Source: Macrobrachium rosenbergii (lineage: Eukaryota > Arthropoda > Malacostraca > Decapoda > Palaemonidae). Taken from it: a stretch of 64,000 nt of DNA. The DNA is taken from assembly GCF_040412425.1 (NCBI RefSeq), contig NC_089744.1:29136001-29200000 (forward strand). Reading direction: 5' to 3'. The translations under genes and the position numbers were made by a program. Below, one piece after another: positions 24,739-35,978 of the stretch. A model generated the notes under the pieces. That model was given only the letters and a program-made list of their open reading frames with translations, was not told the DNA's origin and did not search any database. How positions within the stretch are numbered: the stretch's first letter is position 1; each line of letters opens with the position of its first letter.

Positions 24739-25563
24739 AGGCTTGACTTATAACAGGAAGATATGTAGTGTAAAACTCTTGATAATTATGACAGGAAAAT
24801 ATGAATACCGATCTCGCATCTGAAGTTGCCTTGAAGTTCAGTGATGGATTCATAATTGAGATACCAACTCAAAAAGTCGGGTATAACGTCTTAGACATAA
24901 GGAGAGGAAGAAAGCCGGTCGAAGAGACGTCCCAACGAGCGAGATCATGACGACGTTTGATTTTCTTCCTCCGCGCGTGTTGAGCGTCGAGGGAGGAGAA
25001 TTATTAGTTCACGCCCCAGGGAAATGTTGGCAGTTTTCGCTTGCAAGGAAGAAGGACGCGTCCCCTCACGTAATTAGGTCACGTGGAGGTGGCAGCTGAG
25101 ATGCCAGATATTTGTGTGAAGTGATTCTTGAAATGATTCTTGACTCACTTCCCGAGGCCGTGAGTCATTTCGCCTTCTATTGACGTTAGGTATATGACTC
25201 GACCACCACCAGTAGTGAGGTGTAACGACCATTTGTTTGTGGTTGTTCTTTGTCAGCGTTTGTGTTATAGCATTAAGTTGGGTGTGTCCAGATTAATGTC
25301 GGAAAGTAATTGTATCAACTTTCTGACATCAAACCGAATTGGGTTTTCTCCACTTATTTTGCTGGTAGTCACTTGCAAAATAATTTTTAAAGCCTATATT
25401 ATTTTATTGCAGACGTGAATGGTCTTCATATGTTTTCAGCTATTTAAAAAATCTTTTCCACCACGGCATGTGTTAGTGGTTCGCGGTAAATACTGAGATA
25501 CATTTGTGGAATTTAATTTTAACTGACCGATTTCCACTGTGTCTCTTTGAACGTCTGTATATA
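24739..25563. other. no gene seen; GC-richer block
   Basis: 24900-25110 is richer in GC and CpG than its surroundings (for example CCTCCGCGCGTGTTGAGCG). No coding domain or splice-bounded exon could be supported. Confidence 0.35.
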
Positions 25564-25564
25564 C

Positions 25565-25674
25565 GGATAGGTCGTAGAGTAATTCTCAGAATTTAACGCT
25601 ACATGTATTGATAGGTTGTAGAACAATTCTCAGAATTTTACCCTGCGTACATTGATAGGTTGCATATATTGATA

Positions 25675-25675
<1 letters not shown>
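25565..25675. repeat. 44-45-bp tandem repeat (2.5 copies)
   Basis: GATAGGT(C/T)GTAGA..AATTCTCAGAATTT is repeated at 25566 and 25610 and partly at 25654, then passes into (ATT)n. Confidence 0.85.
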
Positions 25676-25737
<62 letters not shown>

Positions 25738-25738
25738 A
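25676..25738. repeat. (ATT)n microsatellite
   Basis: About 20 ATT units with one TTTATT break; unlike the other ATT arrays it does not abut a recognised LINE end. Confidence 0.95.
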
Positions 25739-26345
25739 GGCTTTAAAAGTAATTGTTTTATCTTAGGCAGTTGCATTTGAAAGCAGATCTTATGGCATAA
25801 TTATATTATATGACAATCACAAATAATGCCATTTATTCTAGGAGAGCCCGCTTCCCTTTGATGATTGTCATCTCGCACAGGTACTTTTAAGTGTCCAGAA
25901 ATCACATAAATTCCACGTAAGCTTCTTAAAATTGGCCAAAGCTTTACTCTTTCCCTTCTCAGTTATTAAGTTTGTGTGCTAAACGACGTACTTTGATGGA
26001 GACACGACGAAAAGTATCATCAACAGCACATAACCACCGCATTTGTATTGTAGGTTTTGTGGATGTAAATTTACTGGTAAAACAGTTATTTACCAATGTA
26101 TTGTCGATGGTGTGATAAGGTCATTTGAAAGCTGGACCCGGTGTAATGGTATTAGTGTAAGTTATATGTGTGTGTGTGTGTGTACCCACACACCCGGTTT
26201 CTTAAATTGCCCAGCCTCGTGCATGGTGAAAGGGAGCCAATAGTATCTTGATGAATGTGGGCTGTGATATTAATTGAACCTGGGAATATCGGTGGAACAG
26301 AGAGCCTTAGTGGGCCTGACCTAGTCTCATTAATGAGAGCTTAGC

Positions 26346-26347
<2 letters not shown>
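25739..26347. other. no gene seen
   Basis: No recognised feature except a short (TG)n then CACACCC stretch at 26167-26193. Confidence 0.4.
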
Positions 26348-26423
<76 letters not shown>

Positions 26424-26450
26424 TTATTATTATTTATTTATTTTTTTTTT
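26348..26450. repeat. (CT)n plus ATT/T-run at a LINE 3' end
   Basis: About 71 bp CT, then (ATT)n, TTTA and a T-run to 26452. On the minus strand this is the poly(A)/AATA tail of the LINE at 26453-30300. Confidence 0.95.
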
Positions 26451-26516
26451 TTGGTCTATCACAGCCATCCTATTCGACTGGATGGTTTTTATAGTGTGGG
26501 GTTCGGGGTTGCATCC

Positions 26517-27325
26517 TTAGGAGTCCATCACTTTTCTCACTGTGTGCGCTGTTTCTAGTAGCACACTTTTCTGCATTAGTCCTGGAGCTACTTCGGCATC
26601 AAGTTTTTCCAGATTCCTTTTCAGTGAAATTTGGATCGTGCCTAGTGTTCCTATGATTATGGGTACAATTTCCACTGGCATATTCCATATCTTTCTTATT
26701 TCGATTTTCAGGTCTTGATACTTATCAGTTTTCTCTTTCTTTCTTTCTCATCTACTCTGGTGTCCCATGGTATTGCGACATCAATGAGTGATACTTTCTT
26801 GATTTTGTCAATCAACGTCACGTTTGGTCTATTGGCACGTATCTCCCTATCTGTTCTGATACCAAAGTCCCAGAGGATCTTTGCCTGATCGTTTTCTGTC
26901 ACTCCCTCAGGTTGGTGTTCGTACCACTTATTACTGCAAGCTAGCTGGTGTTTCTTGCACAGGCTCCAGTATAGGGCTTTTGCTAGTGAATCATGCCTCT
27001 TTTTGTACTGGTTCTGTGCAAGCGCCAGACATTCGCTTGCTATGCGGTTTATGGTCTCGCCTTTCATATTGCACTTCTTGCATATGGGTGAGATGTTATT
27101 TCCATCTGTTGTTCTTTGGATATATCTGGTTCTTAGGGCCTGATCTTGTGCTGCTATTAGCATTCCTTCTGTTTCCTTCTTGAGTTCTCCCCTCTGTAGC
27201 CATTGCCATGTTTCGTCACTGCCCAGTTCTTTTGTCTGTCTCATGTGCTGTCTATACATTGGTTTGTTGTGCCATTCCTCTGTTCTGTTTTTCATTCTCC
27301 TGTCCCTGTATTTTTGGGTCTTCAT
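26517..27325 (-). pseudogene. LINE C-terminal zinc finger and restriction-like endonuclease
   Basis: Minus strand from 27325: TWQWLQRGELKKETEGML (residues about 38-56), then CKKCNMKGETINRIASEC, a CCHC-type finger in which the expected His appears to be Arg. Next KWYEHQPEGV, ILWDFGIRTDREIRANRPN and LIDVAIPWDTRV follow, the PD-(D/E)XK fold in which the Asp expected after RP reads Asn. A stop at about 26708 separates this from the true C-terminus in the next frame (QDLKIEIRKIWNMPVEIVPI through KVMDS to a stop near 26517). The endonuclease would nick target DNA; the substitutions and frame break suggest it is dead. Confidence 0.85.
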
Positions 27326-27719
27326 TAACTTTTATTATTCCTTCTTCCCATGCACTCCCTAGCCACTCCTCTTCACTGGTTTTCAGATATTGCCCCGGTG
27401 CTCTGCTCTCAATGTTGACGCAGTCCTCTATGTTCGTAACCCTCTCCCCCCTTCCTTTCATGTTATGTATAGTCTGTCCGTATTTGCTCTTGGGTGTAGT
27501 GCTTTGTGTATTGTCATATGTTTTCTAGTTTTCTGGTCTATGCTGCAAGAGTTTCAGCCTTTGTCCACTGCACTACCCCTGTGCTGTATCTGATTACTGG
27601 TACTGCCCATGTGTTTATGGCTTTCATCATGTTTCTGGCGTTGAGTTTTGACTTAAGTATCACCTTAAGTCTCTGCATATATTCTTTCTTGATCGTGTCC
27701 TTCATCTCTTGGTGTTTTA

Positions 27720-28450
27720 TATCCTCTCACTCCATTATTCCCAGATATTTGTATTCTGTCTCATCAGTGTGTTTGACACTATTCCCGTCTGGTAGCTTTA
27801 TCCCTTCAGTCCTTGTTACTCTGCCTTTTTGTATGTTGATCAAGGGGCATTTTTCTATTCCAAACTCCATCCTGATGTCCCCAGATACAATCCTTACAGT
27901 CTGGATTAGGGTATCTATTTCCTTGATGTTCTTACCATACAGCTTGATGTCGTCCATGAACATCAGATGGTTAATTCTGTTGCCTCCTCTCTTGAGTCGT
28001 TACCCAGCATCCATCTTCTGCAGTACTTTTGTCATGGGAATCATGGCTACTATGAAGAGTAGTGGGGACAGTGAGTCTCCTTGAAAGATCCCTGTCCTGA
28101 TGTTAACCTCTGTTAGTCTTATCCCAGAGCTTGTAATACTGTATCTCAGTTGTGCATTGTATTTTCAAGGAAGCTGATGGTGTTTTCCTCTGCTCCATAT
28201 ATTTTCAGGCATTCTATTAGCCACATGTGCGGTATCATGTCAAAGGCTTTCTGGTAGTCAATCCATGCCATGCTTAGGTTGGTTCTCCTTCTCTTGCTAT
28301 TCTTCATTACCATTTTGCCTATTAGGAGCTGGTCTTGTGTGCCCCTACACTTCCTTCTGCAGCCTTTCTGTTGGTGGGGGATGGTGTTTGTGTCCTCTAG
28401 GTAGTTGTATAGCCTTTCACTGATGATACCTGTTAGTAACTTCCACATTA
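27720..28450 (-). pseudogene. LINE reverse transcriptase domain
   Basis: 28448-28146 carries [38 protein letters not shown] and [15 protein letters not shown] (motif A, catalytic Asp in IDYQKAFD). About 28130-28000 carries RQGIF-type and GDSLSPLLF-type segments in broken frames. 27963-27727 carries MFMDDIKLYGKN (motif C, MDD) and ends EYKYLGIME. Stops and shifts near 28145 and 27970 break it. Motif order is that of a standard LINE RT. Confidence 0.88.
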
Positions 28451-28655
28451 TTGGTAGGCAGGTGATAGACCTTTAGTAACTTGCTATATTTCCCTTGTTC
28501 TTGTCTTTCTGTGCTAATGATGTTTACGCTGTGGTCATCCATTTGGGCGTATGGTGGTTTGTGATACAATGCTGGAGTTGTGCTGCTATTCATGGGTGTA
28601 GGGCCTTGAAGTTTTTGAGCCAGTATCCGTGGACTTCATCGCGACCTGGGGCTTT

Positions 28656-29195
28656 CTAGTTGGGCATTTTCTTTAGTTGGTGTCTGACTGTGTCTGTCAT
28701 GATCTCATTGAATCTTTGTTTTATTCTCCCCATTTCTTCTGCCTTGATTTCCTGGAGCCATGTTGCATGATTGTTTTGTGATACCGGATTGCTCCATATG
28801 TTTTCCCAGAGTCTCTTGCTTGGTTTGGTTTCAGGAATTTCCTGGTGGTTGTCTTCCCCTCTTAGTTGGCTGTATAGTCTTTTCTGGTTGGTTGCGAAGA
28901 GTTTGTTCTGTTGGTATCTTTTATTCCTGTTCATATACCGTTGGATCTTATGTGCTTTGGCTTTAAGCCTCTGTTTTATATCTTCTATTGTGTTGTTTAG
29001 TCCCTTCTCTTGTGCTTTGCATTTCTCATTCGGTTCCTCTCTTGTTTTCTTGCTTCTTAGCCTCTTTTCTGCCATCTCTTTCAGTTTACTCAAGTCAGAT
29101 TTCATTGCCATGATTTGTTTTCCAGGCACCTTTTCCAAGGAGGTTGCTGTTTTGGTTTCTGTTGGGTGGGTTGTGTTGGTGGTGTTGGTGTTCAT
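28656..29195 (-). pseudogene. LINE N-terminal charged region
   Basis: A 179-residue minus-strand frame rich in Lys, Glu, Asn and Thr, with a coiled-coil-like centre (KLKEMAEKRLRSKKTREEPN) and a C-terminal part (KRLWENIWSNPVSQNNHATW) that leads towards RT. It is the longest unbroken stretch of the element. Confidence 0.75.
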
Positions 29196-29365
29196 ATCCT
29201 CATGAGTTCTACTACGAGTCTTGCTCCTGCATGTGCCAGGTTATTTGTTTCTGTGATACTGGTGGTGTGGATTAGTCTCATTATTTCATTAACTTCACTT
29301 ATTTTATCCTTTAGTTTCTTTGTGTTGTAGGCTTTCATGGAGGGGATCTTGGTTCGGGTAGTTTA

Positions 29366-29622
29366 CAGTTTAGTTGGCCATGCCACGCAACACCTTCTGC
29401 CTGGACTACAATCACTCCGCCAAGGTAAGTAGTTCTGCGACCCAACCCTGCTCGCGACTCAGCGACCCCACGCTTTCGGGGGGGGCAAGGCCCTATGTTA
29501 GGTTAGGTTGGTTACATCTGGTTAGGTCAGGACCTGGCACTATAGGAAAAGTTTGTCTTGTTTGTATTCATCCACCAGTTTCCTAGTCGGAACCTACACG
29601 ACAGCCTTGGCCAACTAAACTG
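29366..29622. mobile_element. 257-bp MITE with TA target duplication
   Basis: Terminal inverted repeats CAGTTTAGTTGGCCA (29366-29380) and TGGCCAACTAAACTG (29608-29622) are perfect over 15 bp and flanked by TA (29364-29365 and 29623-29624), the Tc1/mariner-type signature. No transposase inside. It contains GGTTAGGTTAGGTTGG (about 29500), only a short telomere-like stretch. It is inserted in the LINE N-terminal region, so it is younger than that LINE. Confidence 0.9.
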
Positions 29623-29639
29623 TAGGCGCTCCCTTTGTT

Positions 29640-30120
29640 CTTTCTGTATCTGGCTCCATCCATTGTCTGGTCTGTTCCAACCATTCAGACCTCTCTGTTA
29701 CATCTTTGGTGTTTCCTCGTGTGTTGTTGTTTGGTAACTCATCATTCCTGTCGTCTTATGTGTCATCGTCTCTTAGTTCTTCTTCTTGTCCTTCGTTGCT
29801 GGGTGTTATTTCTCTTTCCAGTTCCGCTCTTTCTGTTGTGGGGAGCCAGTTCTTTTTCTTTATGTTCCTTACTTGGTCTGTCAGCCTCTGTTCTGTTTGA
29901 GGGGTGTTATTTCTCTCATTCCAGATTTTGACTAGCTTCTTCTGTATCCTCTTTCTGCCGGGTTGCTTCTGATGTAGCATCTCCATATTTCCTTATCTTC
30001 TTCACTTGACCATTTCTTCTGGTTTGCCTGTGTAGCTCCAGTCTCTGGTTGCTGGTTACTGTCGTTGTGGTGGTCAGATGTTGGATGACGACCTCCAAGT
30101 ACCAGACCATTCTCCCCATC
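29640..30120 (-). pseudogene. LINE 5' coding remnants
   Basis: Minus-strand pieces: 30119-29916 (MGRMVWYLEVVIQHL, then basic residues) and 29986-29756 (KRIQKKLVKIWNERNN, NWLPTTERAELEREITPSNE). They are in different frames, charged, and continuous in orientation with the downstream LINE. No zinc finger could be confirmed. Confidence 0.6.
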
Positions 30121-30327
30121 TATTGGGTTGTATACCGGACGAAGCTCCTCTGTTGCCAGAGGTTCAGTTTACGTCGTTGTCGTTTATTCTTCCATTTCTT
30201 TCCATCATTGCTGAGTTTTGCTATTTAACCCATAGCTGGACCCCATCGGGAATAGCTACTCATTTACAGCTGAGTAGACTGAGGAAATTATGGTAAAGAT
30301 CCTTTCCCAAGGAATCAGCGCCGAGGA

Positions 30328-30376
30328 GAGTGGTCACCCAGCCAACGACTGACCAGCCCCAATGTTGCTTAACCAG
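30328..30376 (-). repeat. 5S-rRNA-like promoter segment, copy 1
   Basis: On the minus strand TTAAGCAACATTGGGGCTGG, TCAGT and GGCTGGGTGACC follow the order of the 5S rRNA internal control region (TTAAGCAnCGTTGGGCCTGG, TTAGT, GGATGGGTGACC). Only this part of 5S is present, so it is not a 5S gene. It lies just 5' of the LINE and may be the head of a 5S-derived SINE or an acquired pol III promoter. Confidence 0.6.
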
Positions 30377-30526
30377 TCCATCGATGAGCTAAACCATTAT
30401 TATTATTAATGTTGTTGTTGTTGTTGTTGTTGCTGTTGAGTTTGTATCATAGTTTCTCAATCCCTCGAATGAGTTTCTTTGTAGCAGCAGGTAAATTGTA
30501 CAGCAGCTGTCCAAAATTAATTTATT

Positions 30527-30566
30527 CCTTGACGTTTCGGTAGGGCCTTCTACCATTTTTCAAAAG
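30527..30566 (-). ncRNA. hammerhead-like hairpin, second copy
   Basis: Minus strand: TTTTGAAAAAT, then GGTAG (30554-30550) pairing with CTACC (30543-30539) over a 6 nt loop, then GAAAC and GTC. Same order as 6184-6223 but with a different, still fully paired stem. No Penelope-like protein was found next to it. Confidence 0.45.
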
Positions 30567-30569
30567 GCG

Positions 30570-30853
30570 AATGAAGCCATGCGTACAACTGTGCCAAATT
30601 TATACCCGTAAGGCCCCCCCCCCCCAACCTCCATCCCCTCATCTATGATTAGGTTTTAATAAAATATCATGTTAAGAAGTGAACGGAGTTCGATGAACTG
30701 TGGTACAGACATGCACTGGACGACTCGCTGCGGATGTTAAACTTTTGGTGGATATCGACGGAGATTTGACGTGGAATTTGTAATAGAAAAATCTTCAAAT
30801 TTTCATTGATACCCATTAAAGTTTACTCATATGGAACGTGGTACAGAGGTGTC

Positions 30854-30893
<40 letters not shown>

Positions 30894-31663
30894 TGAGACG
30901 CAGAATCTCCCAATGGTGCTTTCACCACATGTTATCTGGTTTTTTCTTTCTTACTTAACCTTACGAACAGACAGGCTGACAGCCAACCCAAACTGGGAAC
31001 CTTACTGATAAAGGGCATTGTAATTCAGGAGGGTTCCTTTTTTGGTCGATTTTCAATTTTTGTTTTTACGGGGCTTCATTTTCACACTTTTTTTTTTACT
31101 TCAATCTGTGGTTCTGTCGACCGTCCTCTATACTTCTATTAAATTTCATCAGAGAAGACTAAACAAGCAAATGTGGATTTTGAAATTTATAAACCTGCGT
31201 AATGGGTCTTGTTGTGTAAACACTGGTTTTTAAAATGATTGACAGCACACATGAATTGCTAATTATTGCTGTGGGTTGTGATTCTCTACAAGGGAAATGA
31301 AGACACTTATTCTAACCCTTATAGAATCTCTCGTCTATCATGTTTCCTAAGGTCTGTAATCTGTGGCATTTGGAAAGGTTTATACTAACCTCAAATTGCT
31401 GAACTTTCACGAAATTCGGAGCGTTATACCCTGGAAATCTCACGAAAACCAAACCTACAGTAGACACGCATTGGGTGAAGTTTTAAGAAATCATCTTGAG
31501 CTCTTTAAAATGTTTGGTTTAATAAATAGATTTAAATTGAGCAATAGGGTATGAAATGGATTTGCGTATAATTCTCAATGGGAAATTTTTTTGGGTGATA
31601 TTGTACCATTAATCTGATCGAACTCCATGAATTTATTGATGTTGTGAATTATGATTCATGAAA

Positions 31664-31746
<83 letters not shown>

Positions 31747-32124
31747 AATTACGAAAAATTCGGATATGTTGAAGTTTTGTCGTTATCTATAATATACGTG
31801 AATGAAACATAAAACTGTAAATCTGTCTCTGACAAAAGGTTAGTTTAGTTCAGAAGACACATCAATAAACTTACTGTTATTATTTTACCCTCCCCCCCCA
31901 CCGAAAAAAAATATTCTCTTGCAGAACAACAAATATACGTTTATGGAATTCATTATCACGAATTTTGAAATGTGAATGAATAGATGTTTGTAAAGGAGTT
32001 TATGTCGGAGATCTTGAGAGGAAGGAAGAAGGGATGGACAGCGTGTAACCAGGTGTTGAGTGGCAGAAGGTTTATAACGGCTCCCTTTTTAGTTTTCTCT
32101 AAAGGAACACTAATGAGATGCCTA
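30570..32124. other. no gene seen; (TG)n and (CT)n runs
   Basis: Contains a C-run (30617-30626), (TG)n at 30857-30889 and (CT)n at 31671-31743. No coding domain recognised. Confidence 0.5.
31671..31743. repeat. (CT)n microsatellite
   Basis: About 73 bp of CT. Confidence 0.98.
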
Positions 32125-32395
32125 TTTGTCTGTCCGTCCGCACTTTTTCTGTCCGCCCTCAGACCTTAACAACTACTAAGGCTAGAGGTACTAGAGGGCT
32201 GCAACTTGGTATGTGGATCATCCACCCTCCAGTCATCAAACATACCAACCAAATTGCAGCCCTCTAGTTTTGATTTTACTTAAGGTTAAAGTTGACCATG
32301 ATCGTGCGTCTGGCAGCGCTTTGGGACAGGCCACTACTGGCCCGTTGCTGAAAGTTTTATGGGCCGCGGCTCATAGAGCATTATGCGCTGTATAG
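32125..32395. repeat. dispersed repeat of decapod type
   Basis: Non-coding stretch with CTGTCCGTCCGCACTTTTTC, then AGAGGGCTGCAA and its near complement TTGCAGCCCTCTAG (an internal inverted repeat at about 32196 and 32257), then GGGCCGCGGCTCATA. I recognise the general sequence type from crustacean repeats; only one copy is in this window. Confidence 0.55.
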
Positions 32396-33294
32396 GAAAC
32401 TTGTATCATGGGATCGAGTGGGAGAGATAAGCTGGTTTGGAGGTGCAATTAGGATATGTGAGTTTCAAAACGACAAGAGGTTTGTATCGTGGAATGTGGT
32501 GAAGCCAATAGAATAGAGGTTTGTGGCGCCGTATATGTCATGTTGATAATGCAGAAGTGGTTGTTGTCACATGTAACTCTTAGAGGTAAAAACATTACTA
32601 TAAGGTTGCAATTGGTCATGGCTAAGAATAGAAAGTGTTGCCTTGTGGTTTGAAACTTTATCCACAGAATTTTTGGCAGAAATCCATGTAGTGGAGAAAG
32701 TCTAATTGTATGGGGGTTGTGATCCTGAAATCGCTGAATTTATTTATTTTACAATTTTGCATTTTTTCCTATAAGTTTAAACTTTTATTTGACCTGAAAA
32801 TTAGATCTCACAGGGTGTCTTTCACATTCGTAAGAATTGATTTTTCAAAGTGTTACGAAGTCAGTTAAGGGGGATCGGTTTCATCAATCTTGGAGGTTGA
32901 ACGAAAGCCAGACTCGATGGTTTGTGAGTCTGTCGGTTGTATATCTGTGTATTTTTTGTTTTTGTTTTAGTATTCATGGACGCTCTATTTCTTCTTCGTA
33001 TTTCAGGCAGTATATTTGTTAAGAGTACATTATTACTAAGCGATTTTACCCAGGTTCATGTCTACAATATTCATCTCATTATGAATGCATGTCTGTAACC
33101 TTTTGGGGAAGTGTATACGTTTGTCTGTCTGTTTAGTTTTTTTAAAGTTCTCTTGTTTTTCTTACCAACAACCCCCTCCCGTCTCCCCACTCTCTTCCCC
33201 CCCACGTGAATATACAATCATCAGCTGACATTTCTAAAGGTCAGAACATTTTGGTGTGATTTGTTGATTCGCACCATTATTCCCCTCTTGCGTT

Positions 33295-33295
<1 letters not shown>
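32396..33295. other. no gene seen
   Basis: No recognised coding or repeat feature. Confidence 0.4.

Positions 33296-33354
<59 letters not shown>
33296..33354. repeat. (GA)n microsatellite
   Basis: About 58 bp GA. Confidence 0.98.
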
Positions 33355-33358
<4 letters not shown>

Positions 33359-33475
33359 ACTATGTCTCCGGAAAGATAGAGAATACTGAATCCGAGAACG
33401 TTTATGACCGGATACCGCTCTGGAAAAAGTACTCTAATTCTCACAATAATCGTTGACACAGTGATTACCATGATG

Positions 33476-33485
33476 CGCGCGCGCT

Positions 33486-33521
<36 letters not shown>

Positions 33522-33585
33522 TACATATGTATGTATGTATATGTGTGTATATACATACATACATACATACATACATACATACATG
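33476..33585. repeat. GCGC-(CA)n-(ATAC)n stretch
   Basis: GCGCGCGCGC then CA, mixed ATAC/TATG and eight ATAC units; Z-DNA-prone. Confidence 0.95.
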
Positions 33586-33699
33586 CCTTATTAAAATGTA
33601 GTGTCTGCAATTTACAAAGTTTCGTGAACTGATCAGTCGTTCAAGTAGGGAGCGCGCCAAAGGAACGGTTAGAAAGGGACGGTCAGTGAAATGGGCAGT

Positions 33700-33912
33700 G
33701 GAAACGTTGATGGTAATTAAGCAAAAGTTGATGATAATAATGCAAAAGTTCATTATTATGTAAAAGCTTATGATAATTATGCAAACGTTCATGGTACAAG
33801 CTTTGATAATTATACAGACATAGATGGTAATTATGCAAAAGTTAATGATAGTTATGCAAACGTTGGCACTAATTATGCAATAGTTGATGATAATTATGCA
33901 AGTGTTGACAGT
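33700..33912. repeat. 21-bp minisatellite (about 9 copies)
   Basis: Degenerate units resembling GATGATAATTATGCAAAAG. The ATGCAAA core recurs about every 21-22 bp, with copies decaying in both directions. No protein inferred. Confidence 0.85.
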
Positions 33913-34044
33913 TGGTAATCTGAACCAAAAGTATTTTCCATCATACTTTACGACTCAATTTGTAAAAGTGAATGTTGATGAAGTGCTAAAATGTTTACTT
34001 TTTAAATGTTTCAGTGTTTGCAGTAGATTTAACTTCCGAAAACT

Positions 34045-34049
<5 letters not shown>

Positions 34050-34108
<59 letters not shown>
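34050..34108. repeat. (CT)n microsatellite
   Basis: About 58 bp CT. Confidence 0.98.
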
Positions 34109-34110
<2 letters not shown>

Positions 34111-34274
34111 CTGACTGATTTTTGTTTGACATTTGAAAACGATGGTTCACATCCATAATCTTGATGGCCGTAATATATTTTGTATGAATCTAAATTTAAC
34201 GTCTTTTTTATGCAACGTTGTGCGTTCGGTAAACGAGGTTTATGAAGTCGTATCATAGTATGTAATTTTTCATT

Positions 34275-34351
34275 TATATATAATTTATATATACAGTATA
34301 TGTGTGTATATATGTATGTATGTATATAAGTGTATATGTACATATATGTGC

Positions 34352-34399
<48 letters not shown>

Positions 34400-34460
34400 G
34401 TATGTATATATATAAATTTATATATATGTATTATATTATATTGTATAATGTACAGTATAT
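34275..34460. repeat. mixed TA/TATG array
   Basis: Imperfect TA with TATG variants. Confidence 0.9.
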
Positions 34461-35174
34461 ACACATAGATAGATTACCTGTGTTGATATAATTTCCGTCC
34501 ATCGGAACAACTCTCTTAACTGTATTTTGGGGATTACGTAAGTGATAGAGCGAGTCCATCAACTATTTGACACAGTGATTAACAAGGTTTTTTGAGCATG
34601 ATGTATTTATGGTACCAATTGATTGCTATATGTGTTTTTTTATTCTTTTTTTTTCTGAAAAGTGAGACAGTGAATTAACATTGCGTCTGACCTAGTTTTG
34701 GAACCATGAGAAATGAATGTAGCGTCATGATTTACCAGATTTTTGGAACACGATGTATGTATTAACCTACTGTTTTAACATAAATTTTGAAGCGTGACAT
34801 GTAAATAAATGAGTGGGTTTCAGACTTGCTAATAGAGTGCGTTCCGTCAGTTTCCGTCACATTTATAACATTTCTTCTTGTGAAATCTGGCAAATTATTT
34901 GTGGACGTCTAATGACGAATTAGATCCAAATACAGTAGGTTTCCGAGTGGAATGATTAAAGATCGCCGGATTTTTTACGCCAGATCACATCTTTTGGTAA
35001 TTGCAGTGAACCATTTTGGTATGACCGTCTTAAGCGGTTATAGGTCACATACAGTGGGTCTGTGCCCGTATCTCATAAGGATAACCGTCAGTGAGAGGGC
35101 TTTTAAGTTTTATAATTTCGTCTGAGCAGAATTTAACAACAAATTCTAAGGACTACGTAAGTATAGACCCCGTA
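34461..35174. other. no gene seen
   Basis: No recognised feature. Confidence 0.4.
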
Positions 35175-35475
35175 GGGGGTAGTGCCGTCAATCCACCTCA
35201 TGCGGTGCACCGTAGGCACTGCTTAAGGTTCTTTTGTAGCGCTCCTTCGTCCCCTAAATGCAACACCATTCATTCCTTTTACTGTACTTGCATTCATATT
35301 CTCTTTCTTCCATCTAACTTTCCACCCTCTCTAACACTTATTTCATAGTACAACTGGGAAGTTTTCCTCTTGTCACATTTTTCAAACCTTTTTACTGGCA
35401 ATTTCCCTTTCAGCGCTAAATATCCTCATAGGTTCCAGCTCCTGGCCTTTGGCCTAAATTCTTGATTCTCCTCTG
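35175..35475 (+). repeat. interspersed repeat with AGCGCT block, copy 2
   Basis: Matches 21596-21860 (CCTTTTACTGTACTTGCATT, TTTCAGCGCTAAATATCCTC) and extends further 5' with CACCTCATGCGGTGCACCGT. It is the most complete copy, about 300 bp. The AGCGCT block is mutated compared with copies 1 and 3. Confidence 0.8.
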
Positions 35476-35911
35476 TTCTACTTAAGTATGGATATCGTTT
35501 ACCGCAGGTTACAGTTTTGTTCACATGGCGGAGGAAAGTGCCAGTGACTGCTGGTGTCTAGTTATTCATTAGCATCCCACCTCTTAAGGATGCCTCATAT
35601 TGATGAGAAACGAAAGGAAATCCATTTGAAAGCAGTGCGTGCTACTCGCTTCATAGAGATGCAGCATCCACGTTGTGATGAGGTGCTCTTATTACACTAC
35701 TTAGTACGGGAACTGGGTCAGTCCCTTCACTTCTCCCTTTCAAATTGCGGTGCTACATTGCTTTGGTTCTTCGGACTCGCACTGGTGTTTATGGGAGTCA
35801 CTATTCATTAGATTTTGAACAATAATAATAATATAATGAAGGAATTCTTCCTCCTAAAGTTTACTCCGGTTTCAAGAATTTCACATAATTTCCAGAGAAT
35901 CATTGTTACAT

Positions 35912-35915
<4 letters not shown>
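35476..35915. other. no gene supported; 74-residue frame
   Basis: A plus-strand frame from the ATG at 35590 to 35811 (MPHIDEKRKEIHLKAVRATR...) has a hydrophobic C-terminus (LLWFFGLALVFMGVTI) that could be a membrane segment. No family recognised and no supporting context, so it is not called as a gene. Confidence 0.25.

Positions 35916-35976
<61 letters not shown>
35916..35976. repeat. (CT)n microsatellite
   Basis: About 60 bp CT. Confidence 0.98.

Positions 35977-35978
<2 letters not shown>

Larger units (their letters stand above)
26453..30300 (-). mobile_element. LINE of the restriction-like-endonuclease type
   Basis: A minus-strand non-LTR retrotransposon ending in a poly(A)/AATA tail (26428-26452). 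The 3' untranslated end holds a hairpin, CCATCC pairing with GGATGG (about 26466-26486). From 5' to 3': charged N-terminal region (30120-28656), reverse transcriptase (28450-27720), then a zinc-finger-like segment and C-terminal endonuclease (27325-26517). A 257 bp MITE interrupts the N-terminal part. RT plus a downstream PD-(D/E)XK endonuclease identifies the R2/R4/NeSL-type group; the exact clade is not resolved. Confidence 0.85.

Noticed and set aside
29490..29515. Telomere-like GGTTAGG repeats
   Set aside because: Only about two arthropod-type units inside a MITE; too short for an interstitial telomere.
26881..29931. Plus-strand Leu/Phe/Ser-rich frames opposite the LINE
   Set aside because: They are antisense shadows of the minus-strand LINE coding region, whose RT motifs are unambiguous.
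35554..35811. Small membrane protein gene
   Set aside because: First codon of the longest frame is GTG, the ATG form has only 74 residues, there is no recognised family, and it lies between a dispersed repeat and a CT array.
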